Source of the DNA: Geodermatophilus arenarius
Lineage (GTDB): Bacteria; Actinomycetota; Actinomycetes; Mycobacteriales; Geodermatophilaceae
Direction: 5' to 3'
NCBI RefSeq assembly: GCF_042654585.1
Contig: NZ_JBHSGR010000022.1
Coordinates: 1-64,000, forward strand
DNA length: 64,000 nt
Shown here: piece after piece, positions 24,691 to 31,999 of the stretch
Layout: the number at the start of each line of letters is the position of its first letter
How positions within the stretch are numbered: position 1 is the stretch's first letter
Position numbers and translations under genes: made by a program
The notes under the pieces: generated by a model
What the model saw: only the letters and a program-made list of their open reading frames with translations
Databases searched by the model: none
Told to the model about the DNA's origin: nothing

Positions 24691-26535
24691 CTAGAACGCG
24701 CCCTCGGGGACCTCCATGAGCGCGTTGTCGGTGGCCTCGACGATGGCGCGCTCGCCGGCCAGGCGCGGCAGCACCTGGGTGGTGAAGAAGCGGGTGGCGG
24801 CGAGCTTGCCCTCGTAGAACAGGCGGTCCTTCCCGCTCACCTCGCCGGCCAGGGCGGCCAGCGCCACCTCGGACTGGCGGACCAGCAGCCACGCGGTGAC
24901 CAGGTCGCCGACGGCCAGCAGCAGCCGGCTGGTGTTCTGGCCGACCTCGTAGAGCCTGGTCACGTCCTCCTGGGCGCCGGTGAGCTGCCCGAACATGGCG
25001 GCGAGCATCGCCTGGACCTCGCCGAGGGCGGTCGCGAGGTGCGCCCGCTCCTCCTTGAGCCGGCCGTTGCCGGCCTCGGCGTCGATGGTGGCCTGGATCT
25101 GCGAGGCCAGCCAGGTCAGCGCGACGCCGCCGTCCTTGACGACCTTCCGGAAGAAGAAGTCCTGGCCCTGGATCGCCGTCGTGCCCTCGTAGAGGGTGTC
25201 GATCTTGGAGTCCCGGATGTACTGCTCGATCGGGTAGTCCTGCAGGTAGCCCGAGCCGCCCAGGGTCTGCAGCGACTCCTGCGTGAGCAGCTGGGTGGCC
25301 CGCTCGGAGCCGAAGCCCTTGACCACCGGCAGCAGCAGGTCGTTGACGCGCGCGGCGAGCCTCGCCTCCTCGCCGTCGGCGGTGCCGGCGGCCTCGGCCT
25401 CGGTGACCCGGTCGCGGAAGCTCGCCGTGTACAGGTACAGCGCCCGCATGCCCTCGGCGTAGGCCTTCTGCAGCATCAGCGAGCGGCGCACGTCGGGGTG
25501 GTGGGTGATGGTCACCCGGGGGGCGTCCTTCGACGTCGCGGTGAGGTCGGCGCCCTGCACCCGCTCCTTGGCGAAGGCCAGCGCCTGCTGGTAGCCCGCC
25601 GACAGGGTGGCGATCGCCTTGGTGCCCACGAACATGCGGGCGTGCTCGATGACCTTGAACATCTGCGCGATGCCGTCGTGCACGTCGCCGACCAGCCAGC
25701 CCCTGGCCGGGACCGGCCCGTCGCCGAAGGTGAGCTCGCAGGTCGTGGAGACCTTGAGGCCCATCTTCTTCTCGACGTTGGTCACGTACACGCCGTTGCG
25801 CTCACCGAGCGCGCCGGTCCCGAGGTCGACGTGGAACTTCGGGACGACGAACAGCGACAGGCCCTTGGTGCCGGGCTTCGCGCCCTCGGGGCGGGCGAGC
25901 ACCAGGTGGACGATGTTGTCGGACAGGTCGTGCTCGGCGGAGGTGATGAACCGCTTCACGCCGGTGATGTGCCACGAGCCGTCGGGCTGCTGCACGGCCT
26001 TCGTCCGGCCGGCGCCCACGTCGGAGCCGGCGTCCGGCTCGGTGAGCACCATGGTGGCGCCCCACCGGTGCTCGATCATCAGCTCGGCGAGCCGCTTCTG
26101 CTCGGCGTTGCCGAGCTCGTGCAGGACGGCGGCGAAGGCGGCCCACGCGCCGTACATGAACACGGCGGGGTTGGCGCCGAGCACCATCTCGAACGCGCCC
26201 CAGGTCAGCGCGTGCGGGGCGCCGAAGCCGCCGAGCTCCTCGGGCAGGTCCAGGCGGTACCACTCGCCGTCCTCGATGGCCCGCACCGAGCGCTTGAAGC
26301 TCTCCGGCAGCGTCACCGAGTGCGTGGCCGGGTCGAACACCGGCGGGTTGCGGTCGGCGTCGGCGAAGCTCTCGGCGATCGGACCCTCGGCCAGCCGCCG
26401 GATCTCGGCGAGCACGCCGCGCGCGGTCTCGGCGTCCATCTGCGCGAACGGGCCGGTGCCGAACCGGTCCTTGGTGTCGAGGAACTCGAACAGGTTGAAC
26501 TCGAGGTCCCGCAGGTTCGCGGTGTAGTGGCTCAT
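24691..26535 (-). CDS. Long-chain-type acyl-CoA dehydrogenase with C-terminal extension
   Basis: An FAD enzyme that introduces the alpha-beta double bond into acyl-CoA in fatty-acid beta-oxidation, passing electrons to ETF. The 614-residue length (versus about 380 for short-chain enzymes) and motifs MVLTEPDAGSDVGAG, GVKRFITSAEHD and LGGSGYLQDYPIEQYIRDSKIDTLYEGTTAIQ place it in the large bacterial FadE subgroup with the extra C-terminal domain. The Glu of LYEGTT is in the position of the catalytic base. The ATG at 26535 gives the conserved MSHYTANLRDLEFNLFE start. Upstream are two overlapping inverted repeats, one similar to the repeat upstream of the EtfD-like gene at 51109. Confidence 0.92.
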   Translation of the reverse strand: MSHYTANLRDLEFNLFEFLDTKDRFGTGPFAQMDAETARGVLAEIRRLAEGPIAESFADADRNPPVFDPATHSVTLPESFKRSVRAIEDGEWYRLDLPEELGGFGAPHALTWGAFEMVLGANPAVFMYGAWAAFAAVLHELGNAEQKRLAELMIEHRWGATMVLTEPDAGSDVGAGRTKAVQQPDGSWHITGVKRFITSAEHDLSDNIVHLVLARPEGAKPGTKGLSLFVVPKFHVDLGTGALGERNGVYVTNVEKKMGLKVSTTCELTFGDGPVPARGWLVGDVHDGIAQMFKVIEHARMFVGTKAIATLSAGYQQALAFAKERVQGADLTATSKDAPRVTITHHPDVRRSLMLQKAYAEGMRALYLYTASFRDRVTEAEAAGTADGEEARLAARVNDLLLPVVKGFGSERATQLLTQESLQTLGGSGYLQDYPIEQYIRDSKIDTLYEGTTAIQGQDFFFRKVVKDGGVALTWLASQIQATIDAEAGNGRLKEERAHLATALGEVQAMLAAMFGQLTGAQEDVTRLYEVGQNTSRLLLAVGDLVTAWLLVRQSEVALAALAGEVSGKDRLFYEGKLAATRFFTTQVLPRLAGERAIVEATDNALMEVPEGAF

Positions 26536-26591
26536 GCGGTCTGGCTCCGTTGCTCCGTACCGGGGGGACGGCGGGCAGGGGTGCCTACTCG

Positions 26592-26621
26592 CCGGTAACG
26601 AACGTTATTACCGGCGGGTAA
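26592..26621. promoter_or_regulatory. Overlapping inverted repeats upstream of the acyl-CoA dehydrogenase gene
   Basis: One repeat is CCGGTAA-N9-TTACCGG (26592-26614). It overlaps a second, TTACC-GGCG-GGTAA (26608-26621). Both lie 57-86 bases upstream of the ATG in an AT-rich patch. The second matches the spacing of TTACT-CGGC-AGTAA at 51269-51282, upstream of the EtfD-like gene. The form suits a TetR-family repressor; a TetR gene is at 27908. Binding is inferred. Confidence 0.55.
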
Positions 26622-26682
26622 CCAGGAGCAAGGCCGCGGCCCGGGACACGCCCGCAGGGGTCAGGCGCGTCCCGGGCAGGGG

Positions 26683-27111
26683 TCAGCGGTTGCGGCGGCG
26701 GGCGCGCAGCACGAGGCCGGCCAGCGACGCGACGAGCGCCCCGAGCGCCGCGGCGATGAGCAGCGCCACCACCAGCGGCGCCTGCACGTCACCGAAGACG
26801 AGGCTGATCTGCACCGTCTGGCCGTTGAACACGACGAACAGCACCAGCAGGACGGTGACGAACAGCAGCAGGCCGAGGGCGAGGCCGCGGCCGACGGTGC
26901 GGCCGGCCGCCCCGGCGCGCGACGGCCCGGAGGGGCGGGGCGTCGCGGGGGAGGTGCCGGCGGGGGAGCCGCCGGCGGACGTCGACGGGGTGCCGTAGCC
27001 GCCGGCGGACGTCGACGGGGTGCCGTAGCCGCCGGCGAGCGGGTCGCTGCCGGGCGCGGACGTGCCGGACGTGGGGTACCGGGGGTCGGCGGGCGAACCG
27101 GGAGCAGTCAT
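26683..27111 (-). CDS. LapA-like (DUF1049) membrane protein
   Basis: A 142-residue protein. Residues 1-70 are a Pro/Gly/Ser-rich cytoplasmic tail that includes a tandem AGGYGTPSTS repeat. Two membrane helices follow (LALGLLLFVTVLLVLFVVF and PLVVALLIAAALGALVASLAGL) joined by the short loop NGQTVQISLVFGDVQA, then a basic end RARRRNR. This is the LapA/DUF1049 pattern; E. coli LapA acts in lipopolysaccharide assembly, but the actinobacterial role is unknown. The ATG at 27111 was chosen; an upstream ATG at 27144 adds twelve residues. Confidence 0.8.
   Translation of the reverse strand: MTAPGSPADPRYPTSGTSAPGSDPLAGGYGTPSTSAGGYGTPSTSAGGSPAGTSPATPRPSGPSRAGAAGRTVGRGLALGLLLFVTVLLVLFVVFNGQTVQISLVFGDVQAPLVVALLIAAALGALVASLAGLVLRARRRNR
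26971..27030. repeat. Exact 30-bp tandem duplication inside the LapA-like gene
   Basis: Two identical 30-base units lie head to tail and encode a duplicated AGGYGTPSTS decapeptide in the disordered N-terminal tail. A seven-base remnant of a third unit follows. The lack of any substitution indicates a recent or homogenised duplication. Confidence 0.9.
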
Positions 27112-27181
27112 GATCACGGACTGTCCGCGGGACGGCTCCCTCAAACCGCGGACCCCGGGGTTCCGCTCGGGGAGCGGGGCC

Positions 27182-27367
27182 TCAGTCCCGGTGCGCGGCC
27201 GGCTCGGTCTCCGCCGGCGGCCAGGACGGGCCGGCGGCGCCGTCGGCCGGGCCGGTCGCCTCGGGGCCGTCGGAGTCGGGCGCCGGCGGGCCGGACGTGC
27301 TGCTGCCCAGCGGGCCGACGGAGCGGGGCTCGTCCGGCTCGGGCATCTTCTGCTCGCGGGTGCTCAC
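27182..27367 (-). CDS. Small acidic proline-rich protein (61 aa)
   Basis: A 61-residue disordered protein with many Pro, Gly, Asp and Glu, starting MSTREQKMPEPDEPRSVGPL from GTG at 27367; the internal ATG at M-P-E-P is an alternative start. No hydrophobic segment or domain. It shows the same style as the small acidic proteins at 24097, 24288 and 29005. Coding status rests on an uninterrupted frame and consistent third-position GC only. Confidence 0.45.
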   Translation of the reverse strand: MSTREQKMPEPDEPRSVGPLGSSTSGPPAPDSDGPEATGPADGAAGPSWPPAETEPAAHRD

Positions 27368-27413
27368 CCGCCCGAGTCTGCGGCCCCGGCGGGCGGGCGG
27401 CGACCGGACGGCG

Positions 27414-27839
27414 TCAGTCGTCGAGCGCGGGGCCGGCCTCGTGCGCGGGGTGCCCGGCGGTGCGCTCGCGCTGCTTCATGCGCGCTTCGAACACGTGCCG
27501 GTCGCCGTCGGCCAGCTCCTCGCGGGCCCGCTCGTCGAAGGCGCGGAACACCGACCAGTAGTTCGCGTCGTAGTCCTCGACGATCTGGAAGGTCCACCGG
27601 TCGGCGATGACGTTGCGGCCCACGAGGTCGCGGTCGAGGTCGTCGGCGAGCTCGGTGTGCCCGGCCTTCCGGAACAGCTCCACCGCCTCCTGCAGGAGCA
27701 GGTCCGCCTTGCCGGAGTGCTGGTGGAAGCCGTAGAGCTGGCCCCGGGCCTGCTCGATCGTCTCCAGCGCCTCGGAGAGCTTGCCGAGGCCCTCGACGGT
27801 CGTGTCGTCCAGGTCGGGGCGGCTGCGGTCCACGGTCAC
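27414..27839 (-). CDS. Conserved hypothetical actinobacterial protein (141 aa)
   Basis: A soluble, acidic, mostly helical 141-residue protein. The clearest conserved-looking blocks are A-R-G-Q-L-Y-G-F-H-Q-H-S-G-K-A-D, V-G-R-N-V-I-A-D-R-W-T-F-Q-I-V-E-D-Y and F-E-A-R-M-K. I recognise it as of a widespread actinobacterial type of unknown function but cannot name a domain. The GTG at 27839 begins MTVDRSRPDLDDTTVEGLGK. Neighbours on the same strand are a small acidic protein and a TetR regulator. The invariant-looking His, Trp and Tyr residues could support ligand binding. Confidence 0.7.
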   Translation of the reverse strand: MTVDRSRPDLDDTTVEGLGKLSEALETIEQARGQLYGFHQHSGKADLLLQEAVELFRKAGHTELADDLDRDLVGRNVIADRWTFQIVEDYDANYWSVFRAFDERAREELADGDRHVFEARMKQRERTAGHPAHEAGPALDD

Positions 27840-27907
27840 CGGCCCATCCTGCGGGCCCGGGGCCGGGCCCGCCCGGCGAGCGGTGCGGCTCCCCGCCGGG
27901 CGCCGGG

Positions 27908-28576
27908 TCAGGCGGGGACGGCGACCGGCCCGGCGGGAACCGCGGCGGAGGCGGCGACCGCGAGGTCGGTGAGCTGCTCGGCCAGCGCGCGCCCGTGGGC
28001 GGCCGGGCCGTCGGGGCCGAGCAGGCCGCCGGAGAGGTACATGCCGTCGATGATCAGGTGGACCTGGGCGGCGAGGTCCTCCCCGAAGCCGGGCGCGACC
28101 TGCTCGGCCAGCCGCTCGAGGCGGGCGTGCAGCTCGAACTTGTAGTCGGCGGCCGCGCTGCGGGCCGGGTGCGCCGGGTCGTCGTACTCGCTGCTGACGT
28201 TGGTGAACGGGCAGCCGCGGAAGCCGGCGCGGGTGACGTCGGCGTCGACGTACTCGACGACGGCGAGCAGCGCGGCGCGCGGGTCGTGCTCGTGCAGCAG
28301 CAGGAGCTCGTCGACGTGCCCGAGCACCGTGGCCGCCTTGCGGGCCAGGTAGGCGCCGACCAGCTCGTCCTTGCTCTTGAACAGCCGGTAGACGGTCATC
28401 TTGCCCAGGCCCGTCTCGCGGACGAGCTCGTCCATGCCGACGCTGCGCGAGCTGCGGGCGGAGAACAGCCGCTCCGCGGTGTCGAGGACGATCGCCTCCC
28501 GCTCCGCGCGGCTGCGGCGGACCGGGGCGGGGCTGTCGGCGTCGGCGTCGGCGAAGGAGAGGGCGGCGGCGGTCAC
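27908..28576 (-). CDS. TetR-family transcriptional regulator
   Basis: A 222-residue repressor-type protein. The N-terminal helix-turn-helix spans about residues 25-70 (ILDTAERLF-like start, then V-G-M-D-E-L-V-R-E-T-G-L-G-K-M-T-V-Y-R-L-F-K-S-K-D-E-L). The C-terminal ligand domain includes GCPFTNVSSEY, seen in TetR members of the AcrR type, and a long helical bundle. It could be the regulator of the TTAC-N6-GTAA repeats upstream of the acyl-CoA dehydrogenase and EtfD-like genes, but there is no proof. No palindrome is evident directly upstream of its own start; the next 148 bases show nothing recognisable. Confidence 0.85.
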   Translation of the reverse strand: MTAAALSFADADADSPAPVRRSRAEREAIVLDTAERLFSARSSRSVGMDELVRETGLGKMTVYRLFKSKDELVGAYLARKAATVLGHVDELLLLHEHDPRAALLAVVEYVDADVTRAGFRGCPFTNVSSEYDDPAHPARSAAADYKFELHARLERLAEQVAPGFGEDLAAQVHLIIDGMYLSGGLLGPDGPAAHGRALAEQLTDLAVAASAAVPAGPVAVPA

Positions 28577-28724
28577 GCGGTGGATCGTGCCGCCTGCCGT
28601 GACGGATCAGTTCGCGGCACGCCGGGTGCCCGGCACGGCTGCGCGCTCGTGGGTGCCGAGGGGCGAACGCGCAGGTCGGGGCGGTGGTGAAGCGTGGGAC
28701 CGCTGTGACGACGCGGCGGGCGCG

Positions 28725-28865
28725 TCAGGCGCGGCGGGTGCGGCGCGGGTTGGCCGGCAGCTGGACGACGCGCTCGGCGGCCGCCTGGGCGGCACCGGAC
28801 CCCGGGGCCGGCGGGGTGCCGGTGGCGTCGTCGCGGATCCGGTCCTCGGGCCGCACCTCGGCCAT
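28725..28865 (-). CDS. Possible small basic protein (46 aa)
   Basis: A short frame from ATG at 28865 encodes 46 residues ending in a basic tail (VVQLPANPRRTRRA). The middle is Ala/Gly/Pro-rich. No clear ribosome site and no known family. It fills a stretch that otherwise holds no gene; the flanking bases at 28577-28724 and 28866-29004 show nothing recognisable. Coding status is doubtful. Confidence 0.3.
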   Translation of the reverse strand: MAEVRPEDRIRDDATGTPPAPGSGAAQAAAERVVQLPANPRRTRRA

Positions 28866-29004
28866 GCGGGCCGGCCTGCCCCGCTCGGCCCGGGGGAACG
28901 GCCCCCGGCGGGGACCGCACCCGCCCGGGGGTGGGACGTCCGCCACCCCGGGGCGCGGCACGGCCGGGCCGTGCCGGGCCCCGGCCGGGACGGGTCCGTC
29001 CCGG

Positions 29005-29157
29005 TCAGACGTCGGGGCTCTCGGCCGGGCCGTCGCCCAGCGGCTGCCCCTCGGCGGGCTCCTCGGAGCGCGGGGTGCGCCCGGCGTCGCCCTCGTCGCC
29101 GGGCGGGTCGCCCTCCGCGCGCTCGGGCGTGCGCGGCGGCCGTTCGGGCTCGGTCAC
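29005..29157 (-). CDS. Small acidic disordered protein (50 aa)
   Basis: A 50-residue Glu/Pro/Gly-rich frame, MTEPERPPRTPERAEGDPPG at the start, from GTG at 29157 with a strong GAGGAGGA ribosome site five bases upstream. No domain. Because the ribokinase gene upstream is frameshifted, its first frame now reads straight through into this one without a stop, so a fusion of truncated ribokinase and this peptide is possible. Similar small acidic proteins lie at 24097, 24288 and 27182. Confidence 0.5.
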   Translation of the reverse strand: MTEPERPPRTPERAEGDPPGDEGDAGRTPRSEEPAEGQPLGDGPAESPDV

Positions 29158-29227
29158 GGCGTCCTCCTCGGGATGCGGCGGTGCGGTCGGGGAGGCCTTG
29201 CCCACCTGCGCGCCCGCCAACCCCGGG

Positions 29228-30090
29228 TCAGTCCACGCGCACCGCCGCGGGCACCCGCGGCAGCACCGCCCGGACCGCGGCCGCGTCGGGCAGGGCGCCC
29301 CGCGCGCCCGGGCCGGTCGTCGACAGCGCCGCGGACGCGACCGCCTCCCGCACCGCGCCCGCCAGGTCCGCGCCCCGCGCGACGGCGGCGCCTGCAGCAG
29401 CACCGGACCGTCCGCCGGCACCACGAGCGCGCCCCGGGCGCCCAGGGTCACCACGGTGGCCGCGGCGCCGAGGGTGCGGGCGAGGGCGGCCAGCTCCGCG
29501 GGCGCCCGCGGCCCCGGGTCCGCGCCGGCCAGCTGCACCAGCTCGTGCTCGTTGGGCACCAGCACCGCCACCCGCCGCAGCAGCTCCGGCGGCAGCGGCT
29601 GCGGCGGCGCGGGGGTGAGCACGACGGTGCCCGACGCCGCGTCCGCGGCCGCCCGCACGGTCGGCAGGGGCACCTCGAGCTGCAGGAGCACCACCGCGGC
29701 CCGCCGCACGGCCGGCACGTCGACGTCGTCCGGCGTCAGCTCCCCGTTGGCCCCGGGGACGACGACGATGAGGTTCTCCCCGCTGCCGTCCTCGACCGGG
29801 ATCGTCGCCGAGCCGGTCGGGTGCCCCGGCGTCGGGAGGACCAGGGCGGTGTCCACCCCGGCGTCGGCCAGCGCCGCCCGCTGCCGCTCCCCGGCCGGGT
29901 CGTCGCCCACCCGGCCGACCATCGCCACCCCGGACCCGGCCAGCCGCCCGGCGGCCGCCGCCTGGTTGGCGCCCTTGCCGCCGGGGGCGAGCACCGCCGC
30001 CCGCCCGACGACGGTCTCGCCGCGGCCGGGCAGCCGCCCGACCGCGACCAGCACGTCCTCGTTGAGGCTGCCGACGACGGTGACGGACAC
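29228..30090 (-). pseudogene. rbsK: Ribokinase-like PfkB sugar kinase gene, disrupted by a deletion that removed the catalytic GAGD loop
   Basis: The gene starts at ATG 30090 with a good ribokinase N-terminus (VGSLNEDVLVAVGRLPGRGE, GGKGANQAAAAGRLAG, VPNEHELVQLAG). Around 29385-29397, after the residues PADGPVLLQ, the frame changes. The expected catalytic segment (D-T-x-G-A-G-D-A-F, the second PfkB signature) is absent in every frame. The correct C-terminus (A-R-G-A-D-L-A-G-A-V-R-E-A-V then ALSTTGPGARGALPD) resumes in a different frame and stops at 29228. This points to a loss of roughly 50 bases with a frame change. Without the GAGD aspartate, kinase activity is not expected. A sequencing or assembly error is a possible alternative, because the region is extremely GC-rich. 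Confidence 0.8.
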
Positions 30091-30123
30091 GGGCGACCTC
30101 CGGGAGCGCGGTGACGACGGCGC

Positions 30124-30714
30124 TCAGTCTGCGGGCCGCACCCCGTCGTCCGGCGGGCCGGGCCGGTGGGCGGTGTCCGCGCGCCGCGCCCACAGCGGCA
30201 GCCCGTACCAGGTCGCCGTCCCGACGAGCAGGACGCCCACCCCGGCGACGACGCCCGGTCCGCGGCCCAGGGCGACGTCGAGGACGAGCAGCACGCCGGA
30301 GCTGATCGCCAGCACGAGCAGGGCCAGGCCCACCAGGAGCAGCCGGTCGCCGACCACGACGAGCACCGCCTTGCGCCGCCGGCGGAACACCAGCCGGTGG
30401 AAGGCGACCGGGGCGATGAGGGCGACCGTCGCCAGCGCCGAGGCCAGCAGCGTGACGGTGTAGACGGTGAGCTGGAAGCCGTCGAGCTCGGTGAACCGCT
30501 GGGTGAAGGCCAGGCCGAGCAGGAAGGCGAACAGCACCTGCACGCCGGTGATCGCGACCCGCAGCTCCTGCAGCAGCTCGGCGAGGTTCCGGTCGAGGAC
30601 CTGGTCGAGGCTCTCCCCGCGGGCCTCGGCGTTCTGGGTCGCGGTGGCGACGTCGACGCCGCCGGCGCGCCCGCGCGTCGTCGTCCTCCCGTCGCCGTCC
30701 CCACCCGGCACCAC
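30124..30714 (-). CDS. Four-helix membrane protein, DUF6328-like
   Basis: A membrane protein of about 196 residues. A cytoplasmic start with ESLDQVLDRNLAELLQELRVAI precedes four hydrophobic segments (LFAFLLGLAFTQRF, VYTVTLLASALATVALIAPVAF, LLLVGLALLVLAISSGVLLVLD, GVGVLLVGTATWYGLPLW). The L-Q-E-L-R-V-A-x-x-G-V-Q-x-L-F-A-F-L-L block is typical of DUF6328 proteins, which have no known function. The start is uncertain: GTG codons at 30711 and 30714 fit best. It is divergent from the DUF3140 gene. Confidence 0.7.
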   Translation of the reverse strand: MVPGGDGDGRTTTRGRAGGVDVATATQNAEARGESLDQVLDRNLAELLQELRVAITGVQVLFAFLLGLAFTQRFTELDGFQLTVYTVTLLASALATVALIAPVAFHRLVFRRRRKAVLVVVGDRLLLVGLALLVLAISSGVLLVLDVALGRGPGVVAGVGVLLVGTATWYGLPLWARRADTAHRPGPPDDGVRPAD

Positions 30715-30823
30715 GGCCCCCGGGTACCCGGGACGGCGCCCGCCTACCCGGTCCGTGCCCGCGCGCCGTTTCCCGAGGTCGGCGCCGCGGTACCGCCCGG
30801 GGGAGACCGACCGAGGAGGGGCC

Positions 30824-31168
30824 GTGGCCGACGACGACCGGGACGCGATCAGGAAGGACTTCGACGGGGCGGTCAACATGAGCGCCTCGGAGCTGGAGCG
30901 GTGGCTGGCCACCGACGAGTCGCAGTCGGTGGGGCAGAAGAGCGGCGGGTCGGGGGAGTCCACCGGGCACGAGTCCGGACGGCGGATCGTCGAGCTCCTG
31001 CGCAAGGAGCAGGGCGACCTCACCGACGACGACTACGCGCACATGCGGAAGGTCCACGGCTACGTCCAGCGGCACCTGGCTCAGGAGCCGGCGAAGGAGG
31101 ACGTCGAGGACTCCAGGTGGCGGTACTCGCTGATGAACTGGGGCCACGACCCGCTGAAGAAGGGCTGA
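30824..31168 (+). CDS. DUF3140 protein
   Basis: A soluble 114-residue protein. Family signatures seen are ASELERWLATDESQSVG, ESGRRIVELLRKEQGDL and the C-terminal RWRYSLMNWGHDPLKK. DUF3140 proteins are common in actinobacteria and sometimes called DNA-binding, but no function is proven. The GTG at 30824 follows a GAGGAGGGG site. It sits eight bases before the methyltransferase gene and is probably co-transcribed with it and the type III PKS. Confidence 0.85.
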   Translation: MADDDRDAIRKDFDGAVNMSASELERWLATDESQSVGQKSGGSGESTGHESGRRIVELLRKEQGDLTDDDYAHMRKVHGYVQRHLAQEPAKEDVEDSRWRYSLMNWGHDPLKKG

Positions 31169-31176
31169 CCCCGCCC

Positions 31177-31959
31177 GTGCGCATCGACGACCCCCGCCGC
31201 AACGACCCGGCCCAGTACGACGACCTGGCCGACCAGTGGTGGGAGGTCTCGGGCGGCTTCGCCATGCTGCACTGGCTGGCCGCCCACCGGGCCCGGTACA
31301 TCCCCCCGGCGCCGGGCCCCGGCGCCCTGCTGGTCGACCTCGCCTGCGGCGGCGGGCTCATGGCCCCGCACGCCGCCCGCCTGGGCTACCGGCACGTCGG
31401 CGTCGACCTGGGTGCCGCCGGGCTGGCGGTGGCCGCCCGGCACGGGGTGTGCGCCGTCCGCGGCTCGGTGCTCGCGGTGCCGCTGCGGGACGGGTGCGCC
31501 GACGTCGTCGTGGCCGGGGAGATCCTCGAGCACGTCGCCGACGACGTCGCGGTGCTCACCGAGGCCGCGCGGCTGCTGCGCCCCGGCGGCACGCTGGTCA
31601 TCGACGCCATCGCCGCGACCCGGCTGGCGGAGCTGATCGCCGTCCGGCTCATGGAGCGCGTCCCCGGCGGGCCGCCGCCGGGCATCCACGACCCCGCCCT
31701 GTTCGTCGACCGGCGCCGGCTGCTCGCCGCCGCCGACGGCCTCGGCCTGGACCTGCGGCTCGTGGGGCTGCGGCCGTCGGTGCGCGACCTGGTCGCCTGG
31801 CGGCTCGGCCGGCGCGACGTCGTCCGCATGCGCGAGCTGCCCACGACGGCGGTGCTGTTCGCCGGCCACGGCCGCCGGCGCGACGCTGCGCGTCCGCCGG
31901 GTGACGGCACGCCACCCGAGGAGCGCCGCACCGCCTCCGCCCGTACGGTCGGGGCGTGA
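31177..31959 (+). CDS. SAM-dependent methyltransferase, UbiG-like
   Basis: A class I methyltransferase of 260 residues. It begins VRIDDPRRNDPAQYDDLADQWW, close to UbiG-type enzymes (N-D-P-x-Q-Y-D-D-L-A-D-x-W-W). SAM motif I is LVDLACGGGLMAPH, motif II VGVDLG, and the motif IV/post-I region includes VVAGEILEHV. UbiG-like enzymes methylate phenolic hydroxyls. Coupled to a type III polyketide synthase 40 bases downstream, it may O-methylate the polyketide, as the SrsB methyltransferase does for streptomycete phenolic lipids. The last ~30 residues are disordered. The GTG at 31177 starts the conserved block. Confidence 0.85.
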   Translation: MRIDDPRRNDPAQYDDLADQWWEVSGGFAMLHWLAAHRARYIPPAPGPGALLVDLACGGGLMAPHAARLGYRHVGVDLGAAGLAVAARHGVCAVRGSVLAVPLRDGCADVVVAGEILEHVADDVAVLTEAARLLRPGGTLVIDAIAATRLAELIAVRLMERVPGGPPPGIHDPALFVDRRRLLAAADGLGLDLRLVGLRPSVRDLVAWRLGRRDVVRMRELPTTAVLFAGHGRRRDAARPPGDGTPPEERRTASARTVGA

Positions 31960-31999
31960 TCGCCTCGCTGAGCAGCGCGTTCCCCCGGGAGCCCCGCGG

